Shown here piece by piece: positions 1 through 10,839 of a DNA stretch of 64,000 nucleotides. This DNA is from Auriscalpium vulgare (lineage: Eukaryota > Basidiomycota > Agaricomycetes > Russulales > Auriscalpiaceae): NCBI GenBank assembly GCA_019915015.1, contig JAHBBC010000001.1, positions 3,100,001 through 3,164,000 of the forward strand. The letters are read 5' to 3'. Made by a program: the position numbers and the translations under genes. The notes under the pieces were generated by a model. It had not been told where the DNA came from, ran no database searches, and worked only from the letters and a program-made list of their open reading frames with translations. Numbering within the stretch: the stretch's first letter is position 1; each line of letters begins with the position of its first letter.

Positions 1-1817
1 GCGGGTGTATCTTCACAACCCGAAGGCCCGCCTTCCCGAGGAGGACCTTCCACTCCCTCTGAAAACACATCTCAGAGACTATCGGGATCGGCATGGGTTG
101 ACGTACCGCAGAGCGCTCAAGCGCATTAAAGACACCCATCATGTGCACACCCAGTGCGAGCGACATTTTCGCGGTCACCCCGAAGTTCGAAGGGATGAAT
201 GCTGGGGCGGTGATGGGGCGATGCGTGGCGGCGTCCTTGAGATCGTCGAGGGTGACGTGCTCGTCGACTTGCCGAGACATAGTGTTGGGCGCGGAGATGA
301 CTTCCACGATGACAATGCGTGAGGTCGGATGTGCGACGCGTGTGATGTTCTTGAGGATGGCGATCTACAAGGACGTCAGAATTCCGAGCCCCGATGCCAC
401 CGCCTTTGCGAAGATACACACGCAGGCGTGATCAGGCCAATCATGCCTGAGGATGACGATAAGGAGAAAGACATCGACAGCGAAGATCAGAGACGTACAG
501 GATGTAACGCAGGAGATAGATGAGCCCCTTGCCGCTCAGCGGCTGCACATCGAAGAAGTTGACGGGTTCCGCGATGACACGGCCTGAGGGCGCGTTGCAT
601 GCGATGTTCGAGCGAGCAATGGGCATAACCTCAGGGAGATCTTGCACCACAAATCGGCTGTTCGGTAGTCTACCAAGCATGTAGCATGATCAACACGTGT
701 ATTCCAGCGATAAGGCAGGAGACATACATCTCGGAGAGCGCGATTGACAAGTTCCCCTGTCCGCCTCCACAGTCGACGAATGTACGCCCGTCGAAGCGGC
801 GCCACGGAATATCGTTCATGATGGCCGAATGGTAGGCATCGCCAAGGGACTGTTGCAAGGCGAACGATTGCGTTGACTGATGAGTGATTGCATGTAATCA
901 AGTAACCGCACCCTGAACCGAACTCGCCCATTGCGTCAACTCCGCGGGACGCTGTTTCAACCACTGGAACAGTGTCAAAGGCGACGCGTGAGACAGCTGA
1001 AACGCCGTCTGGTCCGCTTGGCGCGAGTATCGCCACTCGTGCTCGGCGTGCGTGATCTGTGTCAAGAGCGACTGCGCGACCTTGGGCTTGCCGGGAGTCC
1101 TGATACAAGGATCGGCAATCAACCCGCCGCTCCATTGGAAATGCCATGATCGGAATAGCGTACATGATCCACTTGCGGCCATTGCGACCTTGGCGAAGCT
1201 CGAGCGCGGGCCGCGTGAGCGCGAAGACGCCCTCGCGCGGTTCGTGGAGCCAGCCTTGGGCAGCGAGATATCGTAGAACCACGGTGAGCTTCATCGCGTC
1301 TAGATCAAGGGCCTTCTGCAGGTCCTGGACGTGGGCGCCTTCGACGGGGGTGAGCTCGCGATCTGCGAGCCGGTCGAGCACGCCCGTCTTCACGAGAATG
1401 TCTAGTGTCGCAGTGTCGTATACCGCGCAGGACTGCTCGACAACCTTCTCGTAAGGCTGCTGAAGAAGGCTCTTGAGCTGCCCCTGCCGAGCAGAGAACG
1501 AGAGATGTGAGCATGATAATTTAGATGGTCGGATAGCATCGACGTACGATTGTAGCTATGTGAACGGGGGTGACGGCATCAGTGGTGATATAGATGGGAG
1601 TGTCGTGGGCAGTAAACACACCTAACGCGAGACGTCGGGCCTCATACAGCCTGGAAGGACACACGAACCTAGCATCGTCGAGAGGATGGGGCTCCTGTGC
1701 GTAGTTTGAGAGGTCCGGTAGTTCGTTCCGCTTGATCTCCTCACGCAGCGCGTCGAGGGCCTGGTTCATCGTAGCCTGGAGCGAGTCAAGCTCGGATAGC
1801 GTCGCTGGGACACCCAT
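1..1817 (-). CDS. O-methyltransferase, SAM-dependent (3' end cut by window edge)
   Basis: Transfers a methyl group from S-adenosylmethionine to a hydroxyl, typically on a phenolic or polyketide secondary metabolite; the substrate cannot be read from sequence. ATG at 1817. The first exon (to about 1623) gives the N-terminal dimerisation segment with EPHPLDDARF. The next exon begins at 1483 and carries the winged-helix region (TATLDILVKTGVLDRL). The SAM-binding loop FVDCGGGQGNLSIALSE lies at about 740-800, followed by FVVQDLPEV near 640-660. Splicing a short intron (about 440-490) creates the catalytic-base motif LHDWPD, and another intron leads into ILKNITRVAHPTSRIVIVEV near 310-355. A last intron (about 65-112) precedes REWKVLLGKAGL, after which the window ends. 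No frame break was seen. The family (COMT-like class II O-methyltransferase) is clear; the exact exon borders in the middle are less certain. Confidence 0.85.
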
Positions 1818-3130
1818 GATTGTTAGCGCTGTGGTACTGACGTCAGTGAGACTCAAGTCAGGGTTGACATTTCCACTGGGCAGGATATTTATATGCACTT
1901 ACAGTGGCTGGAGGAAGAGGCACAGATGGAACTGCGGCGCCCACGCGGGAACGATACGCTCGTGACAAAATAAGAGAACCGCGAAGTCCCCGCGAGGTAG
2001 GTATTGAAGGTTAGGTGGCTTGGGAAGGATCAGAAGGCGCGCCGCTGATGAGGTACGTGGGCTGAGAGGGTGTGGCCTGAGATAGCCGGCGAAAGCGACT
2101 TATAGGTACTACCGCTCCCCCGGGGTGCGGCAGTAATGATGATCACAACTGTGCGAAATCCTGACCGCGGTCAAATATCAAGAGTGATGTGGGCGGACGC
2201 GCACTGCCAGTCCGAGTCAGGCGCGCGCGCCAAGTGTGTAGAGAAGGTGGGAGCCATTGCTGGGGACCTCGCCCACAAGTCAAGCAAATCAAATGCTGAG
2301 ATGAGAGCGGTGGAACAGGGTTTCACCGTCAGCAGTCCCGTAAGACGTGTTGGTGGTGGGACGGCACAAAGAATGCAACGCGCCAAAATCGTGCCTGAGA
2401 TCGATCTAACTCCGCTGAGGGACGTGGATTCGCCCGTAGATTAGTCTTCACTTACAACCCTAGAAAGTCCACATCGGGACGCTAGCAACCTACGTCGCCG
2501 ACCGGATTATTGGGAGTCGGAACACCAATGCAGCGCCAGGTACGCACCTTCGTTTCTGAAATACTCCTGCGAACGATAATGCCACTGTACGCCTGGGAGT
2601 TATACAGCAATCCATGGATGTCTTGCACTGTTGCCACAACATAGATCGCCGAAGAACGTCTGTGTCAACGTCCGCAAGGCAATGTCGAACTGCACTTCGC
2701 ACGGCCAACAAGCTAGATACTGCCGCACATCGGATTCACATGGAAACATGCGAGCGGTTAATAAAAAGAGCCGAAGACATCTTAGCTGTCATGCAGGACA
2801 TCACCGTCGGGAGCTAGAGTCTATCCCCGGTGATAGGGACACAAAAATGCGGTGGAGGGTGATCCTACTAGTAAGTTTGCGTGACGGTCGTTCAAGCAAC
2901 GGGGGTGCGAGACGGGCGGACCCATTCAAAGCCTGAAATGGAAATCAAGTGATGGAGAACCTCTGAGTGGACATCTCAAGCGTCAGGACTCGGGGGTACT
3001 GTATCACTTACATCTGCACAGTTGACTGCGAAAACGCCGCGCGAACCAGTGTCCATTCCGGCCCGTGGTGCCGATGCGTCCTGCTCGGAGTCAAGCCGTC
3101 CGACCGGTTACCGGCCGGTTACCACCGGTA
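1818..3130. other. Intergenic, no gene recognised
   Basis: This stretch upstream of the O-methyltransferase contains only short overlapping reading frames with no recognisable domain. Its right end (about 3098-3130) is rich in accggt/ggccgg palindromic bits immediately before the MITE. Confidence 0.5.
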
Positions 3131-3816
3131 CTATCGTTGCCCCAGAGTTGAACGGGTTTTCGCTGTTTCGCCCGTAGATGCTTCGTTATGCTGCTTTTTC
3201 TCATAAAACTTTCACAAATGTATGCAAATTGATCTCAGCTATCTTATTCTTGTTTTTTTCGGATTTTTAGCTAGACATATTCTGTCCTCGGGGAGCTCCC
3301 GGGAAGGACACTCGAAATTCAAGGGGAGATGAACTAATTCGCCGAGCATCAGTCACACAAAGTCACCGTCGGCACGGCACGGCACAGCCAAGCACGTTGT
3401 CACGGACCCGTGCAGGAAGGGAGGTAGCTGAAGGAGCCTTAATTTGTCACTCCATCGTAGTGGTTGACCCTCCACCTACATCTCATCGTCTGTAGCTCGA
3501 AATACTACCGATTGCGTCCCGGAGAATTACCCAGCGCTTTACCAAGTATAAAAAATCATAAGGTTCAATTTTTACGGGGCGCAGTGCTCGCACTGTCTCA
3601 CACTTTTGTGGATATACAGTAGGTCTTCAGACACCCAAACACCCTTTCAGCAACTGTGCACGCTCTCGACATCCCCTGAGCAGCAAAAACATCCAAAACT
3701 CATTCTGTAGATTGGAACACAAGTGCTTGAATATTTTGAGAGGTGTGGCTCAAGTGGTGCAAGTGATATTCAAGATGTTCATATCTGGGGCCCGTTCAAC
3801 TCTGGGGCAACGATAG
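3131..3816. mobile_element. MITE-like non-autonomous DNA transposon, 686 bp, TA target duplication
   Basis: The ends are perfect 26-bp terminal inverted repeats (3131-3156, beginning ctatcgttgccccagag, and 3791-3816) directly flanked by TA on both sides (3129-3130 and 3817-3818). The interior is AT-rich relative to the window and has no meaningful ORF. TA duplication plus short TIRs fits a Tc1/mariner/pogo-type MITE mobilised in trans. The two arms match at every base, suggesting a fairly recent insertion. The superfamily is inferred from the target site only. Confidence 0.8.
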
Positions 3817-4301
3817 TATCGCTTATCATGGGGAGTTTGGTCCGCGCTACCCCTTCATGATGCTGTTCTCAGCCAGGTATACACATATTTCTGTTCAGTC
3901 TCCCTGGAGGCAAAGTGGAGAGATTCATTTTCGCCACGTTGGCATAAGATGTACACATGCGCCGTTGAAAGCCTGAGAGTGGCGACAGTATTGGAAATAA
4001 TATCAGCACAAGGACACTGACAGCGAAGCGGACAGGAGCGGACAGCGTGTGCAAGGATAGGATAGGATAGCGCATCTTTGTCATTATTGAGACATATATG
4101 TAAGACGCGCACTACCACTACCGGAGGGCCGACCTTCACCGCGTGCGATCTTGAACCTGGGTGAAAGGTCAATTAAGAGGCTTGGTAAACATTTCGCGTA
4201 CGCACGAGTTGAGAGCCGGCGAGCATGTACTCTTTGTACACCATGCTATCCTCCTTTACCTCCTTGATTTCCTTATTCCTCGCATCTATGACGCTCAAAT
4301 G

Positions 4302-5270
4302 ACGCTGTCTTTCAGAGCGACGATGACCTGAAGCTCAAACTTCACGTCTTTAAGCGACTGCTCAAGTTCGCAGATGCGTGCATTGGCATCAGCTTGGGCC
4401 GCTGTGTACTCGGAGCGTTCGCGGACTTGATCTGTCCGTAGCGATTGACATTGGAGCTTTTTCCGCACGCACAGCGTCCAGAGTGTCCATTAGGGTCTTG
4501 CATCGAGCCGCTTGCTGTTCCTCTTGCCGCTTGAGCTCTGTGTAGTTGAGTTGCAACTCTCGCGCCTGCGTGCGGGCCTGCTCGGTCTCCTCTCGCTGAG
4601 CCTGTAGCTCTTTCTGGGTTTCACAAAAGTCATTCAACAGACGAACATTCTGAAAGGCGTTTTCAAAGTCAGAATCAGAATCAGACTGAGCCTCAATGAG
4701 TCGTGCAACGCACCTCGGCAACAACCGCATCATGCACCGCTTGGGACGGCGCGGCTATGGGTGCTTCGTCTATGGCGTGTGTTCATCAACATCCATGTCA
4801 TCCAGGTTGTGGTGATCCATTTGCTGGAAGGAAGACAGAGGCGGAGACATGGGTAACCGTCTAAGAGCTCGCTGGACCCGCGGAAGTGACTCGGGTGTCG
4901 GGTACGCATCTGCAGGGAGCGTAGCGGATCGCCGAACGGGAGAACTTTGGAAGAGTGGACTGCAGGTGAAAATCAGTGGATCAGAAACACAGCCTACAGG
5001 TCAGTTTATAGTGACATACGCAGGGATGGGGAAGCCTCTAGGTGTGAAAACAATATCGGCATTTGCAGGGCTGCGAAGCGAGATGAGGGCAGGGAAATAT
5101 TTGGGATGGAACTCAATGCGTACATCACCGTCGATGGACCAGCCACCGGGCCTTCCTCCGTATATGCATCCTGGCAGTGGCAGTTCTCGCAAATGTCCGC
5201 AAGCGTGTCTTTCAGTTCGGAAGTCTCGACTTCCATTTCATGGATCAAGGCATCTTTCTCGTCGAGCATA
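4302..5270 (-). CDS. Coiled-coil protein, poorly resolved, possibly broken
   Basis: No family recognised. Two minus-strand segments have strong heptad character. The upstream one (about 5150-5270) reads LHDMLDEKDALIHEMEVET and is preceded by a possible splice acceptor. The downstream one (4389-4733) is rich in E, Q, A and R (ETQKELQAQREETEQARTQA). Near 4455-4470 the coiled-coil pattern switches to the next reading frame (RTDQVRERSEYTAAQADANA) and ends at a TGA at about 4302-4304. That switch is either an indel or an unrecognised tiny intron. Start codon and linking introns could not be fixed, so this may be a gene relic. Confidence 0.4.
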
Positions 5271-5834
5271 TCATGAAGCTGACGAAGATTAGACCGCTGC
5301 CCCGAAGGTCACATTGAATAACGGAACTGACAGTGGAGGACGTGACCTGCCCAATATGTCTGCGTGCTCCCAGACTTCGCTTGACTTTGTCATTGCCAGC
5401 ACAACTCTGATTAAATTGCTCTGGATGGACAGCAAGGACTTGGGTGAGGAGACCCGGAGAATTCGGACTCGGACATGTATAGGTTGGTTAGCTTGGCGTT
5501 GCTCTGCCCAGTGAGCTTTTAGTTGAGATGTAAACCAACTCGCCCCGGGAGCCTTTACTAGGATAAGTTGGAGAGGTAGATGTACATAGCCCACATAGCA
5601 GAGCACGCCGAGCGCTGCATTGTTCACGTCCAGGACAAGAGTCGGTGGACAACTGTACATGTGGACAAGTGGGCGAGTGTCACACGGTGTCACAGATTTG
5701 GAAGTACGTACGCGTCACGCCATCTGGAGGACGCGTACGCGGCGTGCCCGCTCGCTCGTCCACCACTCTCCATTCCCTTGCCCGGAACGCCAGACCACCT
5801 CTCGTCGCAATCCACTCTTCTATTGCGTTTTGTC

Positions 5835-6661
5835 ATGGTGAGCTCATTCCTTACCTGCAATAGCCGTTGACTGATCGAACGTCAGTCGATAATGGAACAT
5901 AATGGCGGCTCGGTCGTCGCAATGGCTGGCAAGAACTGCGTAGCCATCGCGTGTGACCTCCGACTTGGTGCCGGTGCGCAGACGATCGCGACAAACTTTG
6001 AGAAGGTACACCGAACTGGTCAACTTGCTTCCTCGCCTGCTGACACCGTTTGCGCCAGATCTTCCCGGTCACGGATCGTATGTACCTGGGCTTAGCGGGG
6101 CTTGCGTCTGACGTGGTTACTCTGTAAGTGTCTCACTGGCCTGTATCTAGCATGTCCGTTTACCTGTTGCCAAGTCGGGAAAAGTTCCGTTACCTCACGA
6201 ACATGTTCCTCATCAAGGAGTCGCGCCCGCTCGAGCCCTCGACATTTGCACATCTCGTCTCCTCGACGCTGTACGAGCGACGATTCGGACCGTACTTCTG
6301 TGAGCCTGTTCTCGCCGGCCTGGAGCGCACTCCGTCCGGATCCTACAAGCCGTACATCGTCGGCACGGACCTCATCGGCTGCCTGAACTTCGCGAAGGAC
6401 TTCATCGTGACAGGCACGGCATCCGACAAGTTATTTGGTGTAGCGGAGGGTCTGTGGGAGCCTGACTTGGAGCCGGAGGATCTGTTTGAGACGATCAGTC
6501 AGACGCTCATGAATGCGGTGGATCGTGATGCTTATTCGGGTTGGGGAGCAGTAGTGCATGTTATGTGAGTCATCTATATTGAGTCCCAAGTTCTCAGCTC
6601 ACGGTTCCTCAGTACTCCGGACAAGGTCATCACGCGCACATTGAAGGGAAGGATGGATTAG
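5835..6661 (+). CDS. PUP3: 20S proteasome subunit beta type-3
   Basis: A non-catalytic beta-ring subunit of the 20S core proteasome, acting in cytosol and nucleus in ubiquitin-dependent protein degradation. Five exons: 5835-5837, 5886-6005, 6059-6123, 6175-6564 and 6613-6661, giving 208 residues in a consistent frame. The start MSIMEHNGGSVVAMAGKNCV matches the family's MSIxxYNGG start. The first exon is therefore only the ATG, followed at once by gtgagc. Family signatures are IACDLRLGAGAQ, LYERRFGPYF, LIGCLNFAKDFIVTGTASD, LEPEDLFETISQTLMNAVDR and the C-terminus TRTLKGRMD. Length equals that of yeast Pup3 and human PSMB3 to within a few residues. No break seen. Confidence 0.97.
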
Positions 6662-7740
6662 ACGTCTGTAAAGTATCGTTCGGTGTGTCATGTAATCATT
6701 ACTGCCTTCTTTGCCAAAGTTTTCCATGAATATCGCCAAACCAGCCAGGGACCCTTAGTTGTATGCATCGACGTATCATACATGCGGCAAGTCAAAATCT
6801 GCTACGGACAAGGCGCAGCTGAAGCAGACTAGGTTAATTGGTACGTGATTATTCTGTGGGTACACCTTCTCTGCATTACCGTTCTCAGCATAAGTTGGCA
6901 AATGTGGTCTCCCTCAACACCACAGTCTTTCTCTAGGATCTAGAAGAGTCGGCTAGTTGGTATATGTCCCACTTCTGGCGTCCACCTCGGGCACACCCCT
7001 TGTCATTTGCGCCACCGCGGACAAGAGCCCTCGCCGAAGATGTCCACCTCCAATATGCCCGGATATCAAAAACCATGCGTCACCCCGAGAACTTTCCCTT
7101 GTCTCGGCGTCTCCCCGACCAGAGCCCGAGCCGCTCTTCCCACCAGTGACTATAGTGGCTATGCTCGCACAGGCTGCCAATGCGACGCTGATCAATTCGG
7201 GAATTGATTGACACAGCTGGCGTATCTTCGAGGTCGTTTGCAGTGAATGTCTGTATGCACGCGAGTGCTCTCATCTGCTCTGATTAAACGCATCAGGAGG
7301 CGTACGTCTATCTCCCTGGCGACCCCTCGAACACGTACTAACAACATGTCAGGTAATTATCGAAGCACTCCCCCGACGTTACCCAGGGCTCAATCGCAGA
7401 TGCAAGGGAGAAAATGCGAAACGTCAGTCATTCAATTGCACTCGAACTCTTTCAGCATGCCTTTCCTGTCAAGCAGCTGGACGTCCTTGTTCTGCCTTCG
7501 TCGTTTGTAGGTCACGTGCCTTTTGCGAGAGGCACATCCTTGTTTCTTCATGGGCTAACGGACGCGTCGTGCCCTCGCGAGGCGATTTGCCTTGTCCTCC
7601 CTAGTGTGGACGCAATACTTAAGCCTTAGGTGCGCAGGAAATGAAATATCTGTCCAAGCTATTGCGCATCATCCTCGCCGCGCGAGGCAGGAGCCCCGTT
7701 CACCTCACTCTCTTTCGACTTTTTTGCTTCCTTCATCGAC
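6662..7740. other. Intergenic, no gene recognised
   Basis: About 1.1 kb between the proteasome gene and the pheromone receptor. I looked for short ORFs ending in a CaaX box, as expected for pheromone precursors next to a STE3 receptor, and saw none I could support on either strand by eye. Confidence 0.4.
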
Positions 7741-9114
7741 ATGTTCGACCCACCGAATACTCTATTTTCGGCGTGCTCTTTCCTGGGATTTATCATGTCC
7801 ATAACACCTCTCTACTGGCATTGGGAAGGTATGACGCGGCCCTTTCACACCTGCCTGAGGCTACTAACGCCTCGCTCGAAAGCGGAGAATGCTGGCGCAT
7901 GTCTCTACATGTTCTGGTGCTCCATCGCGAACCTCAACCAGTTCATCAACTCGGTCGTGTGGAATAAAAGCGCCATCAACTACGCACCCGTTTGGTGTGA
8001 CATCTGTGAGCTTTGTTTCTTCGTTTGACTTGCGCCGGGCTGCTCAACGAGACATACTGGAAGCTATGAGGTTACTCATTGCAGGCAACGTTTCCCTTAT
8101 TTGCGCCAGCCTGTGTATGACGCGCCGCCTTTACTCCGTTGCGAGCTACGCCAAGTACAACAAGCGCCGGGAACTCACCATAGACCTTTCCATCGGGCTA
8201 GGCATACCTGTGCTTGCAATGATACTGAGTGAGAATGACACCAGATGTTCCCAGAGATTCAGGCTAATGTGCTTTAGCGTACATCGTGCAGGGCCATCGT
8301 TTCGACATCCTCGAAGAAATCGGGTGCTTTTTCTCTCTCGTCAATCGGCCGCCCACCTACCCACTCTTTTATGCCTGGCCCATAGTTCTCGGCCTCGTCT
8401 CTGGCGGCTTCGGAGGTGCGCGTTCAAGAGAATCACCCTGCGACGCTTCCTGACTTACTTTCTCCCCATCCAGTCGCGACTATCTACCGGGTGTTGCTCC
8501 GCCACCACGGCCTGCGCGGCGTTGCCAACTACGACGACAACTTCTCCCGCCACATCCGCGTGATGATCCTCTCGTGCACCGATGTGCTCTGCACGGTGCC
8601 CCTGTCCGTCTACTTCATGTATCTGGATCTGCAGGGCGTCACCCCGTGGGTGAGCTGGAGCGACGTGCATGCCGACTTCTCCGCCGTTTGGGAAATTCCG
8701 TCGGTGTTGTGGAAGGCCTGGCCGCACAGCTCGGCCACTCAGCTGTCCCGGTGGTCGAACTTCTTTTGTGCGCTGTTGTTTTTTGCGATCTTCGGTACGG
8801 GCGAGGAGGCGTTCCGCCACTATCGTGCGTTTTTCCGGGCCGTCGGGACACGATTGGGGAGGGCGGGCGCTGGTGTGGTGCGCCGACGCGTCAGGTGCGT
8901 CTCCACGTCAAGTGAGAGGGATACGACTGACGCGCTGTGCCTCAGGAAAGCGCCGCCTGCGTTGCCTATCGCAGTCGATATCACCAAGCCTCATCCACAC
9001 GTCACTTTCGTGGACATTGGAAGCACCGGTTCTCTCACCTCGACTCTCTCAAGCGACTCTAAACCAGAGTCGAGCACTACCGTCCAGAAGCTTGACTTAG
9101 TGCGATTTTTCTGA
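7741..9114 (+). CDS. STE3-type pheromone receptor (class D GPCR)
   Basis: A seven-transmembrane receptor for farnesylated peptide pheromones at the plasma membrane, coupling to a heterotrimeric G protein during mate recognition. Six exons (7741-7828, 7883-8005, 8064-8228, 8278-8415, 8474-8894, 8946-9114) sum to 367 residues. Family landmarks in order: first helix FSACSFLGFIMSITPLYWHWE, then CLYMFWCSIANLNQFINSVV, WCDI before the second intron, LCMTRRLYSVAS in the third helix, FSLVNRPPTYPLFYAWP in the outer loop of helix 4, HIRVMILSCTDVLCTVPLS in helix 6 and a charged cytoplasmic tail. Introns are about 50-60 nt; the first has a perfect CTAAC branch site. The last intron (51 nt) could be retained without a frame change. 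It may belong to a mating-type B locus or be a receptor-like paralogue. Confidence 0.93.
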
Positions 9115-9342
9115 GACTTGCATTCGCAGATGCGTGTATTTTGACTCGACTTCATTTGTATCGATAGCACTTATAACCGTAACCCTCGAAAATCAGCATG
9201 CTTACTGCAGGGTAGTCTGGGCCTGAGGCTATTTTGGCCCTGGAGCGGCTTGGAGGAGTACTGGAGCGCGAGGCTGGAAAGCTGAGTGACGTCATCGGCC
9301 AAGCTCCGTGCTGCGCTCCGCAGCCACCTCTCGGCCGCGCTG

Positions 9343-9350
9343 TATATAAG
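9343..9350 (+). promoter_or_regulatory. TATA box of the small gene at 9417
   Basis: TATATAAG lies 67-74 bases before the ATG at 9417, in a GC-rich setting and with a pyrimidine-rich leader (ccaccgcccacctcac) between. Spacing is as expected for a strongly expressed fungal gene. Confidence 0.6.
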
Positions 9351-9416
9351 GCCGTCTTCACTCGCAGCCCACCGCCCACCTCACAACATCACCTTCACAC
9401 CCCACTCACTCTCATC

Positions 9417-9832
9417 ATGTCCCATATGTTCCAGAACCTCAAGCGCAAGCTCTCGCCCAAGCGCCACTCCAAGGAGGTTCAGCCCCAGGCTCAGCCCAAG
9501 GACTCCGAGCAGCAGTTCTCCATCCAACCACACCCAGCTGTACGCGTCTCCTACAGCATGCCTTATCACTCTCGCTGACAAACGTCACTCCCGCCTGCAG
9601 AAGACGAATGACCCCGCCGATCTTAACCGGAACACGGGCGGTCTGCAGTCCCAGCAGCCTGCGGGCGCGCTCCATGCCCGGGACCCCCACGTCCCATCCC
9701 CGCAGATCGTGAACTCGCTCGAGGCACCTGCGGTATGTTTCGATCTTGCATCCTCCGATCGCGATGTCTGATCGCTTACTTCTCCAGCCTCGCGATGAGC
9801 TCCGAGCCCGCGCCGCTGAGCTGAACAAGTAA
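9417..9832 (+). CDS. Small hydrophilic protein, 99 aa, function unknown
   Basis: Three exons (9417-9539, 9601-9732, 9788-9832), all joined in phase 0, give a 99-residue protein. The N-terminus is basic (MSHMFQNLKRKLSPKRHSKE), the middle is rich in Q, P, N and S, and the C-terminus is PRDELRARAAELNK. There is no signal peptide or membrane helix. I do not recognise a characterised family, though the layout (basic head, PQIVNSLEAPA followed by a short helix) looks like a conserved small fungal protein. A TATA box and consensus splice sites support it as a real gene, probably regulated and well expressed. Confidence 0.7.
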
Positions 9833-10199
9833 TCGCGATACGCCTGTCTCCAGTCACGACCACCTTCCTGGATCACGACCAGTACCACGACCTGTACCTC
9901 GCTCCTTGTACACAACCTTAGACATGTAGTAATTGTGGTCGGGCTGTCACATGCGCAGTTTGATACTTGTAATTGCATCCCTGATTTACGCGACGCGTTG
10001 TATATCTACCGTATGGTATTGTTTAAAGGAATTAATGCTTGTTTCATGCGTTCTTCGTGTTGAGATCTTGAGATCCTCGGCCTGGTCGATGAAAGAATAA
10101 TTGCGTAGGGCCGCTTTGCGGCAGGGCCCGCTACCACGCCTTTGCTTTCCATGAGAGTCAGAGCACACAATCCCTAATAGAAAGCAACTAGGTCCAGAC
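9833..10199. other. Intergenic, nothing recognised
   Basis: 3' flank of the small gene, AT-rich around 9975-10060. It has no ORF or RNA gene that I can support. Confidence 0.4.
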
Positions 10200-10466
10200 A
10201 AATAAGCGAGACAACTGAGCGATTTGATTGGCTGAGAGCCATCTGGCGCCAAAAGTCAAAGGAGTGCTTTCATTGGCTGCGGAAGATGTTCACTTCCCGT
10301 AAGCGCTGGGGTACAAATTCTGTGATCTCGACTGTCCAGATCACAGAATTTGTACCCCAGCGCTTGCCCGGCATTTCCCGGCGCTGCATGCGGCCCGTGT
10401 CCTAATAAGCGAGACAACTGAGCAATTTGATTGGCTGAGAGCCAGCCGGCGCCAAAAGTCAAAGAA
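10200..10466. repeat. Direct repeats of about 60 bp flanking a long hairpin
   Basis: A block starting aataagcgagacaactgagc at 10200 recurs at 10403 with a handful of changes (gcgatttg/gcaatttg, atctggcgcc/agccggcgcc), each running through caaaagtcaaag. Between them lies the perfect inverted repeat at 10301-10365. The arrangement looks like a duplicated target or flanking segment around a foldback element rather than a coding feature. Confidence 0.75.
10301..10365. repeat. Perfect inverted repeat, 28-bp arms, 9-nt loop
   Basis: Arms 10301-10328 and 10338-10365 are exact reverse complements (left arm begins aagcgctggggtacaaattc), separated by cgactgtcc. As RNA this would be a very stable stem. 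It could be a foldback transposon remnant, a hairpin RNA source or a terminator-like structure. No neighbouring gene claims it. Confidence 0.85.
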
Positions 10467-10839
10467 CCTACTAGAAGTTCTCACGTCCACAGGCGACTGG
10501 AGACCTCGGCAACGGAGTATTGTGAGAGTATCCCTCTGTTATTACTGGGCTGTAAGGTGCAAATTTAGGTAGCTATGTATTCATTGACAGCTGGCACGAG
10601 AGAACTCAGAGGATGCAACGAGAGGAAGCGGCAACCACGCGATAGGCGCCGACGCCGAGCACGGTTACGGTGGCCTGCAAGTTCACTGTTCAGCGCACGC
10701 CAGCACGGGCCATGCAGTCAGTGCAGATAGAAAGAATAGGAAGCGCCTGGCACAACAGATAGCACTGGTGTGCAGGTGGCAGGAGGCACTGGAGCAGGAA
10801 GAATAAGTCGGGCAAGTTACACTTGCAGAATTCCAGTAG

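Noticed and set aside
3855..4172. 105-codon minus-strand ORF beside the MITE
   Set aside because: Composition not protein-like and no relation to neighbours.
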